From an uncultured Collinsella sp. (lineage in GTDB: Bacteria; Actinomycetota; Coriobacteriia; Coriobacteriales; Coriobacteriaceae), in NCBI GenBank assembly GCA_900544205.1, contig UQUG01000008.1, forward strand, positions 1 to 42,374: a DNA stretch of 42,374 nucleotides, given 5' to 3'. The notes under the pieces were generated by a model that saw nothing but the letters and a program-made list of their open reading frames with translations, had not been told where the DNA came from and made no database searches. The translations under genes and the position numbers were made by a program. Shown here piece by piece: positions 14,985 to 23,644 of the stretch (positions within the stretch are counted from its first letter, which is position 1; the number at the start of each line of letters is the position of its first letter).

Positions 14985-16349
14985 CTACTCATCAATACCG
15001 AGCTCATCCACGGCAGCAACAAAAGCCGCAACCTGCTTGTCGTCCATCTGAGTGGCCAGGCGCCCCACGGGCTCATCGTAGGCAAACTGCACCTTATCGA
15101 TAAAGCAATCCCAAGCACGCTCCTCCACACGCACGGCGGCCTCGCAATACTGGCTGAGCTTTTTGAGTCCATACCAAAACGCATTCACGTGGCGTGCAGG
15201 ATCCTCATCCAGCACGCCATCGTAGCGACGCCCGTTAAACTCACGCATGCGTGCCACAGCAACCTTGAGCGAGTCGCCGCCCTCGGCCGAGACCTCATCC
15301 ACAAGCTCGGGAATCGGCACCTCACGCCGAACATCGTACCTGGTAGCGCCGTCGTACTCGCCCACCAGCACGTCTTCGTCAACCCGAGAATCATAGTCGA
15401 AATAGCTCGAGCCCCGGCAAATCCCATGCGGCGAGTCAGAGCCAAACGCACAGAACAACCCGCCGTCGGTAACAACACGACGGTAGGTCTCAAACGACTT
15501 CTTAACCTGAGCGAGCAACTCGGAAAGCTCCCCGGCATCGCACGCCATCTCGCACGCAACGCAAGCAGACTCCGGCAACGATGTGGGCTCCACCGTGCTC
15601 CCCGCAACGCGGGCGGCGCGCTCGGCCCGATACGCCTGCGCCGCCAAGCGCGCTCGCTGCGCAGCGCCGCGCACGTTGGTAAGTTCACGCTCCAACGCCA
15701 CGTCACCAGCAACATCGCCAGCCAAATCGCCCGTAAACCCGTCAGCGCCCAGCGACCCCGTCGCACTCAGCTCGGACTCAAACGTCGCCGTGATCATACC
15801 CGCAAGGTCCGTCGCGTCGGCGGCACAACGCAACTGCTCCAGCTGCGTACACAGTAGATCGGCATCCAGGGGCACGGCGTCCACAACGCGCACGCCACTC
15901 AGGCGCGCCACGTCATGCAGCACCATAGCCCCCGCAGCATCGTACGCCGTGCGCACCTTGTCCGCCGTATTCGCACGCAGCTTTACCTCGATAAACGCAA
16001 GCGTCTGCTCCAAACGGGCCAGCAACTCGGCCTTGTCCTCCATGCGCAAAAAGGCAGCATAGCGGCGCTCCATCCGCAGCGGTCCAACAATGCCCGCCTG
16101 CTTGCGAGCGCGTGCAAGCGCGGCGCTCTCAACACGGCGAACATACCCGTCAACAGCCCGCACGGCAGACTCGCGCGCAGCGTGCTCGGAAGCCTCGACG
16201 CCCCTAAGCACACCTAACAGCTCGCGGGAGCGCGCCTTGCGCACCAGCTCCCCGCGATCGTACTGCTCAAGCGCCGTCTGACGCTTGGCTACCGATTCAA
16301 AGCCAAACAGCTCGTCGAGCAGCTCGCCAACGCAACGCTCGTCCGCCAT
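14985..16349 (-). CDS. Unknown protein in the BREX operon, 454 residues
   Basis: I do not recognise this protein. Residues 1-200 are helical, Ala/Arg/Glu-rich and likely coiled-coil (ARKQAGIVGPLRMERRYAAF). Residues 200-290 are low-complexity. A Cys cluster CVACEMAC (about residue 285) and two later Cys (LFCAFGSDSPHGICRGSSYF) might bind a metal, and the C-terminal third is a compact domain with AFWYGLKKLSQYCEAAVRVEE. No signal peptide or membrane segment is seen. The start is ATG 16349, with AAGGAGG seven bases upstream. It starts 74 bases after the brxL stop with no terminator between, so it should be co-transcribed with BREX. Standard six-gene type 1 BREX lacks it, so it is a candidate accessory factor. 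Confidence 0.8.
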   Translation of the reverse strand: MADERCVGELLDELFGFESVAKRQTALEQYDRGELVRKARSRELLGVLRGVEASEHAARESAVRAVDGYVRRVESAALARARKQAGIVGPLRMERRYAAFLRMEDKAELLARLEQTLAFIEVKLRANTADKVRTAYDAAGAMVLHDVARLSGVRVVDAVPLDADLLCTQLEQLRCAADATDLAGMITATFESELSATGSLGADGFTGDLAGDVAGDVALERELTNVRGAAQRARLAAQAYRAERAARVAGSTVEPTSLPESACVACEMACDAGELSELLAQVKKSFETYRRVVTDGGLFCAFGSDSPHGICRGSSYFDYDSRVDEDVLVGEYDGATRYDVRREVPIPELVDEVSAEGGDSLKVAVARMREFNGRRYDGVLDEDPARHVNAFWYGLKKLSQYCEAAVRVEERAWDCFIDKVQFAYDEPVGRLATQMDDKQVAAFVAAVDELGIDE

Positions 16350-16423
16350 GGCAAGGCCTCCTTACCCGAACACGCCAATACGCCCGCGGGCCCACGCGCA
16401 CGCAAGCCCGCACGCCCGCACTC

Positions 16424-18772
16424 CTACAGATCAAGTGCCTTCTTCGCGGCGTCGACCGGGTCCCCATCCATGTAGAACACCGGGCTCAACCCCGAGATAA
16501 TCTCGGACGAAACACTCTGTAGGCCCGCAATGGCACTCAGCGGCAAAATCACGCGCTTAGCACCGGCGTTTTTGGCCACGCGCATAATGTCCTCGAGCCC
16601 GCGGATCTCGTCCATAGAGCCCGACATGCGCAAGATTCCCGGAATCGCCAGCGCGGGCATCACCGGGCGGTTGCACGCCGCGGAGCACAGGCCCACAAAC
16701 TCGGCGAGCGAAACTTCCTCGGATAGGCCCTTGCTCTGCAGGTCGTTGTAGAACAGCAGGTAATCCTTGGAGCCAATGTGCATGCCTGGCGCCACGCGGT
16801 TCGCCAGGTTCACAAAGTTGTCGAACGCGGCCTCCAGCGTATCGCGCACCGGCTTGTTAAAGGCCACGCCCTCGTGCTTAAACTTGCACTCGCCGGCAAC
16901 GGCCTTGTTCTCCAGCTTGTACACGGCAACCTCGCCGCCCTGCGACCTGCCCACGCCAAACACATGGCCGGACAGCAGCGGCCCGTCGGGAATCAGCGTG
17001 TCCTCGCTCTGCTCGGGCACACGCACCACGTGCACGTCCTGCGGGTTGTCGGCATCCATATAGCCCAGGTTAACGTCGATAAACTCAACGCCCGCCATAA
17101 TCTTGAGCTGCTCCTTTACGCGGCGACGGCCCTCGATGGCGTAGTCCAACAGCCAGCGTACGTCGTCCTTGTCCATGGCCTCGTCGGGGAACAGCAGCTT
17201 GGCAAGGCCGCTAAAGGTCTTGCGCACGGCGATTTCGTCACGCTTGTTAAAGTCGCTGTTAAAGCGGAAGTAACGGTCGATATGGTGCGTAAAGTCCTTG
17301 CGGCGCATCTCCTTGCAAAACTCCGACAAGCAGTCGGTGATCAGGCCATAATGCCCGGTCAGCAGGCTCGAGCGCATCTTGGGAATCTCCCAGCCCGGCA
17401 GGTAATAGTGGATACGGTCGAAGAAGGCCGAATCGTTGTTAAACTCCGGCGGGAACGGATCAAACAGGTGCGTGGTCTTAAGAACGTTTTGCACGGTGTC
17501 GTTGATGTTGCCCTCAAAGACCATGGAGGCATCAGCGTTGATCTGATCGCGGCCGCGCGCGTAGCTTCCACTCGCCATGTAGTCCTTCATGATCTGCACG
17601 GCATTGGTGTCCTTAAAGCGCATGCCGGCGACCTCGTCAAACGTCACGCAGTCCCAATGGCCCACCAAGCCCACGCGATCGGCGCGCATGGAGTTCATGC
17701 GGCCGAACAGGTTGGCCGTGGTGGTCTGACCGCCCGAAAGCAAGATGGCGTAAGGCGAGACCTCTTTGTAGATATGGCTCTTGCCGGTGCCGCGGGGACC
17801 CAGCTCGCACAGGTTGTAGTTGCGCTCGATGAGCGGCACCATACGCTCGATAAAGTGCAGGCGCTCTTTCTCGGAAAGCTCGCTGGGTTCGTAGCCAGCC
17901 GAGCGCAGCAGCATGTTGAGCCATTCGTCGCGCGTAAAGTACTGGCGCTCGTCGACCATGGCATCCAGGTCCAGGTTGGGCATCTGGATGGGCGTGAGCG
18001 ACGCCACGCTAAACGGAGAGTCCTCGGGTCCGCGCTTTTTGCGCTTGGCCTTGGAGCGACGCGGCGCATCGTCGCCAAAGACCTCCATGCCAAACTCGTC
18101 TTCCTCATCCACGGGATGACGATACTCGATGCTCATAATGCACCAAATGCCGCCCTGCAGAATCTTGGAATAGTCGCGCACGTACTCGGCCGGCATCACA
18201 AACGGCTCGATGGTCAGGTTGGCAAACGACGCCACGTAGATATCTTTGTACTCGTCGAGCTTGGCCGTCACCTTGTCGATGATGGTAAAACGACCCAGTT
18301 CGCGAATCTTGGACTTAATGCGCTCGGACTCGTCGGGACGCACGTAGTTATCGGTGAGGATCCTGCGGATGCGCTCCAAACCCTCTGCCACAGCATCCTC
18401 GTCGTCAGTTGAGCAGTACATGCCCAGCAGGTACTCCAGCACAAAGGTGGGCACGTTGGCGCCGCGCTTCATAAGGGCCGTCAGGTCCTTGCGCACGATC
18501 TTGCCAGCAAAGTGCTCGAGCAGTTTGCCGTCCAGCCCATCCATGTCATAGCCGTCTTCCTCGGAGGCCTCGGCCACAGCCTGGGCATAGCCATCGGTCG
18601 AGAATCCGTCTTCGGCGTTCACCGCAGCCTCAACGGGCGCGGCAGCAACCGGCTCCGGGGCAGGCGCAACAGCCTCAGCCGCCGGGGCCTCCACAGGCGC
18701 CGCAGCCGCCGCAGGCACGTCAACATCAATCGAGGGAACTTCCCACAGATTGTCGTCATTGCTATCAAACAT
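16424..18772 (-). CDS. brxL: BREX protein BrxL (Lon-like AAA+ ATPase)
   Basis: A 782-residue AAA+ protein. BrxL is the type 1 BREX component with a Lon-like C-terminus; relatives form DNA-binding ring assemblies needed for phage restriction. Walker A is GPRGTGKS (about residues 325-332), Walker B is CVTFDEVAG (about 375-383), and the Lon-like domain fills about 605-782 (LLSGHVFGVGRSQGG, GAKRVILPLSAIAGL). Residues 15-55 are a Pro/Ala-rich linker (VPAAAAAPVEAPAAEAVAPA), which makes it longer than many BrxL. The start is ATG 18772, since AGGAG sits eight bases upstream; an in-frame GTG at 18781 is too close to that site. The ribosome site overlaps the pglZ stop, so the two genes are translationally linked. 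Confidence 0.94.
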   Translation of the reverse strand: MFDSNDDNLWEVPSIDVDVPAAAAAPVEAPAAEAVAPAPEPVAAAPVEAAVNAEDGFSTDGYAQAVAEASEEDGYDMDGLDGKLLEHFAGKIVRKDLTALMKRGANVPTFVLEYLLGMYCSTDDEDAVAEGLERIRRILTDNYVRPDESERIKSKIRELGRFTIIDKVTAKLDEYKDIYVASFANLTIEPFVMPAEYVRDYSKILQGGIWCIMSIEYRHPVDEEDEFGMEVFGDDAPRRSKAKRKKRGPEDSPFSVASLTPIQMPNLDLDAMVDERQYFTRDEWLNMLLRSAGYEPSELSEKERLHFIERMVPLIERNYNLCELGPRGTGKSHIYKEVSPYAILLSGGQTTTANLFGRMNSMRADRVGLVGHWDCVTFDEVAGMRFKDTNAVQIMKDYMASGSYARGRDQINADASMVFEGNINDTVQNVLKTTHLFDPFPPEFNNDSAFFDRIHYYLPGWEIPKMRSSLLTGHYGLITDCLSEFCKEMRRKDFTHHIDRYFRFNSDFNKRDEIAVRKTFSGLAKLLFPDEAMDKDDVRWLLDYAIEGRRRVKEQLKIMAGVEFIDVNLGYMDADNPQDVHVVRVPEQSEDTLIPDGPLLSGHVFGVGRSQGGEVAVYKLENKAVAGECKFKHEGVAFNKPVRDTLEAAFDNFVNLANRVAPGMHIGSKDYLLFYNDLQSKGLSEEVSLAEFVGLCSAACNRPVMPALAIPGILRMSGSMDEIRGLEDIMRVAKNAGAKRVILPLSAIAGLQSVSSEIISGLSPVFYMDGDPVDAAKKALDL

Positions 18773-18783
18773 AGGGCACACTC

Positions 18784-21492
18784 CTAAAAACCAAAATCAG
18801 CAACAGGTGCAAACGAAACAGCGATGGTGTACGTCTCGCGCCAAACGATCTTGCCCGTCTCGCGCTCGCGGCAGACCAGATAGTACGGACCCTTGGCCGA
18901 GAATCCATCCGCTGCATGCAACGCAAACTTGGCATGCACCACGCGCTCCTGCGAGTTAACAGAAGTCTTGTTAGCATGCGCCTTGACCGTATCGCTCACC
19001 TCGTTGCCACTTGCATCGGTAAACACCAGCTCGTACTCGCACGGCAAAACCTTGCCTTGGGCGGGTTCTTCCTGGATCAAGTTGACCGAGAAGAGCGAGT
19101 TGGTCACTCGGCGTCCCTCACTTAGTACGCGCAGCGTCGCCGCGCGCGTGTCGACAAAGTCCTTGGAACCCGAGCGCGCACGCCAAAAACCGATAACGGG
19201 CACGCAGAGCTCCTGCAGGCTCATGCCGCCGTGGACGTAGTTGTTAGTGCCGCCGGGACGCTTGAAGTGCACATTCTCGCGCGGGGCAAACCCCTCAAAA
19301 CCGGCGCCCAAACGTCCCATGTCAACATTAACAAACACCCCGCGCACCTCGTCCGAAAGCTCGTCCACGGCCTCGTTGGGCACCACCAGATGACGCTTGC
19401 CGCACATGACGGGAGCGTCAAGGACGGAAAGGTCCGGCTTGCCGAGCATCTGGCACTCGCTGAGCTCCCGACGCGTGTAGATAAAGCCGTGGTCCGCCGT
19501 TATAACAACACGCGCGCCCGGGGCGTCGGTGCACACGCGTCGCGCCAATGCGGCAAGTTCCTCCACGGCGTCCGCACAGGCACCGAAGACGTCATCCTGC
19601 GTAGCGGCCTTCTCGCCCGTGGCATCGATCTTGTTGTGATAGAGGTAGACGAGTTTTGAGTCCTTGAGCAGCGCCTTGCGTTCGGTTCCCGTCATGTTGA
19701 GGTATGTGCTCGAGCGTAAAGCGCGGGCCGTGGGCTCAACATGGGTAAGCACGGCCTCGCGTTGCGGAGTCGTTGCGGTGGGCATGCCGTCAGCCAACAC
19801 AAACGAGCCATCCGCTGCAAGTTCAAGCGTTTGGTGTGGCAGCAGCGCAGGCATACCTACCTCGGTAATGGAGGGAAAGACCGCCTGCATACTAGAAACC
19901 TTGACGTTGCCGCCGCGCTCGCGCTCGAGCAGCGCCGCAACGTCGCGGGCCACCTCATAGCGCAACGCGTCACTCACGATAACGACTGTCGTTTTAGCAG
20001 AGCCCACATAGGTGGGCAGCACATGCCAGTAGAACTCATTCTGCCGCGCAGGGCCATCGATGTAGCCGCAATCGGCCCACTCCCCTTGCGCAGCAGCCGC
20101 CCAGCAGGCATTGGCATCCGCCAAGAACCAGTTGCTGTAGAGATTCTCCGCCCAGTCCGCCACGGCGCGGGCAGGTTCCTCGAGTACATCGCACTCGACG
20201 GAGCGCGCCCGCAGATACGCGGTGCACATATGACGATAGGCGGCATCCATGGCATACCAATCGGACGTGTAGGCATCCCACACCTGCTGGGGCTGCGCCA
20301 GATGGAAGCCGCCCGCGTGCGCCTGCCTAAACGCGCACATATCGGCCACAGCGGCAAGCAGGTCAAAGTAGCTCTCGACACGACGGTACCAGCTTAGGTC
20401 GCAGCGACGCGCCGCAAAGGCGCGCGCATCCTCAACACGGTCCGCGCCCTGGGCAAACGAGCAGAACAGCTGCGAGAGCACGGCCTCATTGACGCACGGA
20501 AACACATCAAGCGAGGCCAGCACATCGATCGGCAGAGCCTCAAACCGCGCAAAGAGCCCGCGGACATCCTCCACCAAACGACAGATCTCAAATAGGTCCT
20601 CGCTCGATGCCTGGGTATCGGCGGCCTGGTCCCACGTGCGCACCGCCTCAAGGCAATAGGGACCGTAGGCGGGAGCCACATAGCTTTCGAGCCCCTTGAG
20701 CGCTCCCTCGGGAAGCGCGGTTGATGCCGCCGTAAGGAGCACATGGGATGCAAGCATAAGCAATGAGTCACGCTCGTAAAGCGGCCCATCAAACCCATAG
20801 CAACGCACAATGAAGACAGAGAGCACATCGCGCACGCAGTACTTGTCCGCCAACTCAGCCAGCGCCTCGGGACCCTCGTGCAGCAGCATGGTCATACAGC
20901 CACGCAGCACAAACGCGGGGCGCGCGTCACCAGGCTCTTTACCGCCAAAAATCACCGTAAGGATGCCGAGTTCGATATCGGATGCGCCCGAGGCATGCGG
21001 AACACACGCGGCAAACTTAGCGCAGCGGGTCTTGGCATCAAAGAACGTCTTGTGCTCGCGCAGGCTCTCGCGCACGGCGTCGATATTCTCGATGCCCAGC
21101 TGATCGGCCAAAAGCGAAAGATGGTCAGCCTGGAACTGATCGGCATACAGCTCAACATCGGCAAGCCAATCACCCTCAAGCCTGCCGCGCGGGCAACGGC
21201 GATACAGCAAGATATCGCTCGCAAGGTCATCGCGGTTGATGAGCTTCTTGACGGCAAACATACGGCCCTCGCAGGCCTCAACAAAGCGCACCGGGCGCTC
21301 AAAGTCACCGTGAGCAGGCATTACGCCGGCATCGGCCCACACGCCGTCGAAACCCTCGGCAGCCAATCGCTCAAACTCAGGAGCAAACTCGCCGTCCGCA
21401 TCGTGCCAAACCACAACACGGCGCGGCGCGCATGAGGGCAACGGCTGCAAAAATCGCAGCTTGAGCTGTTCTTCTACATCGATCTTGGGCAT
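18784..21492 (-). CDS. pglZ: BREX protein PglZ (type 1)
   Basis: A 902-residue protein of the BREX type 1 PglZ group, needed together with PglX for DNA methylation and phage exclusion. The alkaline-phosphatase-like core is seen as TTVVIVSDALRYEVARDVAA (about residues 500-520) and ARVVITADHGFIYTRREL (about 655-672), which carry the metal-binding Asp and Asp-His residues of that superfamily. The N-terminal part opens with RRVVVWHDADGEF. The start is ATG 21492, with TAAGGA upstream, 23 bases after the stop of the C-terminal pglX gene. Composition and length are normal for the family. Confidence 0.95.
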   Translation of the reverse strand: MPKIDVEEQLKLRFLQPLPSCAPRRVVVWHDADGEFAPEFERLAAEGFDGVWADAGVMPAHGDFERPVRFVEACEGRMFAVKKLINRDDLASDILLYRRCPRGRLEGDWLADVELYADQFQADHLSLLADQLGIENIDAVRESLREHKTFFDAKTRCAKFAACVPHASGASDIELGILTVIFGGKEPGDARPAFVLRGCMTMLLHEGPEALAELADKYCVRDVLSVFIVRCYGFDGPLYERDSLLMLASHVLLTAASTALPEGALKGLESYVAPAYGPYCLEAVRTWDQAADTQASSEDLFEICRLVEDVRGLFARFEALPIDVLASLDVFPCVNEAVLSQLFCSFAQGADRVEDARAFAARRCDLSWYRRVESYFDLLAAVADMCAFRQAHAGGFHLAQPQQVWDAYTSDWYAMDAAYRHMCTAYLRARSVECDVLEEPARAVADWAENLYSNWFLADANACWAAAAQGEWADCGYIDGPARQNEFYWHVLPTYVGSAKTTVVIVSDALRYEVARDVAALLERERGGNVKVSSMQAVFPSITEVGMPALLPHQTLELAADGSFVLADGMPTATTPQREAVLTHVEPTARALRSSTYLNMTGTERKALLKDSKLVYLYHNKIDATGEKAATQDDVFGACADAVEELAALARRVCTDAPGARVVITADHGFIYTRRELSECQMLGKPDLSVLDAPVMCGKRHLVVPNEAVDELSDEVRGVFVNVDMGRLGAGFEGFAPRENVHFKRPGGTNNYVHGGMSLQELCVPVIGFWRARSGSKDFVDTRAATLRVLSEGRRVTNSLFSVNLIQEEPAQGKVLPCEYELVFTDASGNEVSDTVKAHANKTSVNSQERVVHAKFALHAADGFSAKGPYYLVCRERETGKIVWRETYTIAVSFAPVADFGF

Positions 21493-21515
21493 GAATATCC
21501 TTACCGTATCTGCAG

Positions 21516-22484
21516 TTACTTAATCTTCGCCAGCACATCCTGAAACTTGGCGTAGTTGACCTTGACGCCGTCATCCAGGTCGATCTTAATCATCTGGTCT
21601 GCCAAGTGGTGCAGTTTCTCCTCGTAGGCAATGGTCTCTTTGAGCTGGTCGTTGAGCTTTTTGATGCGCTTATCCAAGCGCACGCGCTCGCCGCGCTCGG
21701 CACTGACAAGGGCATCGTTGGCATACCCGATCTGGGCACGGTAGCGCTCCTGCTGCTCATGCACATAGTCGGTGCGGATGCGAGCCAACAGGTCGGGCTG
21801 GTAGCGATGCATGTAAACAAGGCACTTAAAGCCGTTCTTCTTGCCGCTGTCGAACAGCCAGTAGATGGGGCGCTTCTTATAGGTCTGGCAGTGGTCCTTA
21901 AAGAAGTCCTTCAAAAAGTAGGCGCGGATTACCTCGCGCGAGGTACCCTTGCCGCCGAGTGCCTCGGCAATAAAGGTCAGGTTCTGCTCAAGCGTCTCCT
22001 CGCCATACACGGTGCGCACAAAGTCGATAAAATAACGCACGATGTCGTCGTCAAAGTATTCGTCATCGGTAATGGGCAGCACGTTATCGCTATCGGGCAT
22101 AAAGGTCACATGATCAGAGTTGGGCATCTTGGCCAGATAGTCATCGACTGTGGCGCCCTGATCGGCCAGGACCAGCCCGTCCACATCCAGCGAATAGCGG
22201 CCAAACATGCAGCCCACGGCATAGCTTATGAGCGAGGTGATCTCATCGCGCTTAGTGCGCACGTATTTGTTGCCCTTATAGCTCTCGGGGATCTCATCGG
22301 CGGTATCAAAGATGCGCGCCACCGAAACGTACTTATCCTCGACCTCGATGGGCACCTCACCATCCATGTTGTAGATCTTGGCAAAGATTCGGTTGAGCTC
22401 TTCCTCGTTAGTGCGAAGCTGCTCGAAGCGAGCATTGACCTCGGCCTTGCGAGCCTCGTATTTATCGGCCAAAAGCGTTGCCAT
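21516..22484 (-). CDS. pglX: PglX C-terminal part, separate gene
   Basis: A 322-residue protein that equals the last third of a normal PglX: NEEELNRIFAKIYNM, ISYAVGCMFGRYSLDVDGL, NVLPITDDEYFDDDIV, REVIRAYFLKDFFKDHCQTY and KRPIYWLFDSGKKNGFK are classic PglX C-terminal stretches. It lacks methyltransferase motifs. In normal PglX this part follows directly after the segment where the N-terminal gene here ends (HPLL). It has its own ribosome site, GAAGGG seven bases before ATG 22484; another in-frame ATG lies at 22505. It should bind the N-terminal part to rebuild an active enzyme. Composition is host-like, unlike the two genes before it. Confidence 0.9.
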   Translation of the reverse strand: MATLLADKYEARKAEVNARFEQLRTNEEELNRIFAKIYNMDGEVPIEVEDKYVSVARIFDTADEIPESYKGNKYVRTKRDEITSLISYAVGCMFGRYSLDVDGLVLADQGATVDDYLAKMPNSDHVTFMPDSDNVLPITDDEYFDDDIVRYFIDFVRTVYGEETLEQNLTFIAEALGGKGTSREVIRAYFLKDFFKDHCQTYKKRPIYWLFDSGKKNGFKCLVYMHRYQPDLLARIRTDYVHEQQERYRAQIGYANDALVSAERGERVRLDKRIKKLNDQLKETIAYEEKLHHLADQMIKIDLDDGVKVNYAKFQDVLAKIK

Positions 22485-22560
22485 TATGCCGCCCTTCGTT
22501 TCCATGGTCTTGTAATTAATCGGTCGCCGTAAAGGAATCAGGCTCGGCGTTAAGCCCTAT

Positions 22561-22574
22561 GCGCCGCGCGGCGC
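22561..22574. repeat. Perfect 14-bp palindrome before the C-terminal pglX gene
   Basis: GCGCCGCGCGGCGC reads the same on both strands. It lies in the 134-base spacer after the 151-codon gene, 77 bases before ATG 22484. No T run follows on either strand. It could be an RNA stem, a binding site or the scar of the insertion. Confidence 0.5.
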
Positions 22575-22639
22575 CGACGAATTTCTCGTTCGAAAGCAGC
22601 TAATTCGTCTTAGTTGCGCGAAATGAAATCGCTCTCCTA

Positions 22640-23095
22640 TCAAATGGAAGCTTGCAAATCGACTTCATGCCACACGCATTTGCCAAACATTCCCGATGCT
22701 GGACTAAACTCAAATGCGCATTCTCGAGATTCGCTCCCTTCCGAAATTACAAGGAGCAATCGAGAGCCCCCCAACAGATGGTGAGCGGCCCCACAGCGAC
22801 AAATCGCATGGTAATCTTGCGAACCGACTGTCTTCTCGGTAATCAAAAATGAAAGCTTCGCTAAACCAGATGGATCAAAATAAGGGGTATTATGAGCGGG
22901 AACGTCGCACATGTGTGGCTCCCTACACTTTATTAAATCGAGCTGCAAAACCGCATCCGTAATCGCAAAGTCCTCTGACTTTTCCTGCTCAACGCACTTC
23001 AGCTCAATGCATATTTCTCTAGTCTCACCACGCAGAAAACAATCGACCGCCTGTGGGTCGTAATTTTGAGGTTCATAAATACAACAATCAGACAT
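22640..23095 (-). CDS. Unknown 151-residue protein inserted within split pglX
   Basis: I do not recognise a family. The protein is soluble, with no signal peptide or membrane segment, and contains about eleven Cys spread along it (CC at residues 4-5, CRCGAAHHL near 99-107, CVWHEV near the end), plus alternating hydrophobic stretches that suggest a beta-rich fold (REICIELKCVEQ, LAKLSFLITEK, RLLLVISEG). The start is ATG 23095, with AAAGG upstream. Composition is AT-richer than the BREX genes. It follows the helix-turn-helix gene by 42 bases and is probably co-transcribed with it. The position inside a BREX operon suggests a defence or counter-defence role, by context only. Confidence 0.75.
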   Translation of the reverse strand: MSDCCIYEPQNYDPQAVDCFLRGETREICIELKCVEQEKSEDFAITDAVLQLDLIKCREPHMCDVPAHNTPYFDPSGLAKLSFLITEKTVGSQDYHAICRCGAAHHLLGGSRLLLVISEGSESRECAFEFSPASGMFGKCVWHEVDLQASI

Positions 23096-23137
23096 GGTTA
23101 TTACCTTTCGAAACTACAGCGTCCTTGCGGAAGAAGC

Positions 23138-23635
23138 TTATCTTTGGATAATTTGATCTATTGCACTTCCGGCAATAATACCCACGGCATCGGCAGTCCA
23201 CTTCAGTGCCGTAGGCGTCTCATTCATAGCCTTGTCATGCTGACCGCGGCCAATCAAAGCAAGGCCCTTTTTCGTTATTTGTAAGCCAACACCTTCTTGT
23301 GAAAACGCCAAATAATCGGCATCCTTCAACGACTGAATGCACCCAGCAACATCGACTGCAGGAATACCCCAAACAGAAACGTCGATTTCGGAAATACGCT
23401 CGTTTTCAAGCTCGATAATCTGCCACAGCAGTTCCCTAATGATGCATGCATCTATGGGACGCTTCGCATCACAGGGAATGATCCACCTGAATGGGAAAGA
23501 GGTTTCTTTTACCGCACCATAAATCAAATCAGCCCTACACCAGGCGGAAACATCTCGTTTATCGGCGTTCCACTTTTCAGCACACTCCGCTGTAGTTCGT
23601 TTCGTCTCTTCGACAAGTTTGTAGGATTTGGTCAC
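23138..23635 (-). CDS. Helix-turn-helix protein inserted within split pglX
   Basis: A 165-residue protein. Residues 10-60 form an excisionase/MerR-like helix-turn-helix: TTAECAEKWNADKRDVSAWC followed by RADLIYGAVKE and WIIPCDAKRPIDA, a layout common in DNA-binding proteins of Firmicutes and Actinobacteria. The second half resembles a winged helix (DVAGCIQSLKDADYLAF, ITKKGLALI). The last 30 residues include a mildly hydrophobic stretch (TADAVGIIAGSAIDQII). The start is GTG 23635, because AGGTGA lies five bases before it; a GTG at 23644 directly abuts the pglX stop and lacks a spaced ribosome site. The ribosome site overlaps the stop of the N-terminal pglX gene, so translation is linked. It may regulate the operon or act on DNA. 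Confidence 0.75.
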   Translation of the reverse strand: MTKSYKLVEETKRTTAECAEKWNADKRDVSAWCRADLIYGAVKETSFPFRWIIPCDAKRPIDACIIRELLWQIIELENERISEIDVSVWGIPAVDVAGCIQSLKDADYLAFSQEGVGLQITKKGLALIGRGQHDKAMNETPTALKWTADAVGIIAGSAIDQIIQR

Positions 23636-23644
23636 AATGCTCAC

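Noticed and set aside
16778..18412. A 544-codon open frame on the plus strand opposite brxL
   Set aside because: It is the mirror of a real GC-rich gene: no ribosome site, no family motifs, and Val/His/Leu-rich antisense composition. The same holds for long antisense frames at 956-2113, 5383-6378, 7422-8891, 8956-10440, 14832-15857, 32122-33084 and 33375-34298.
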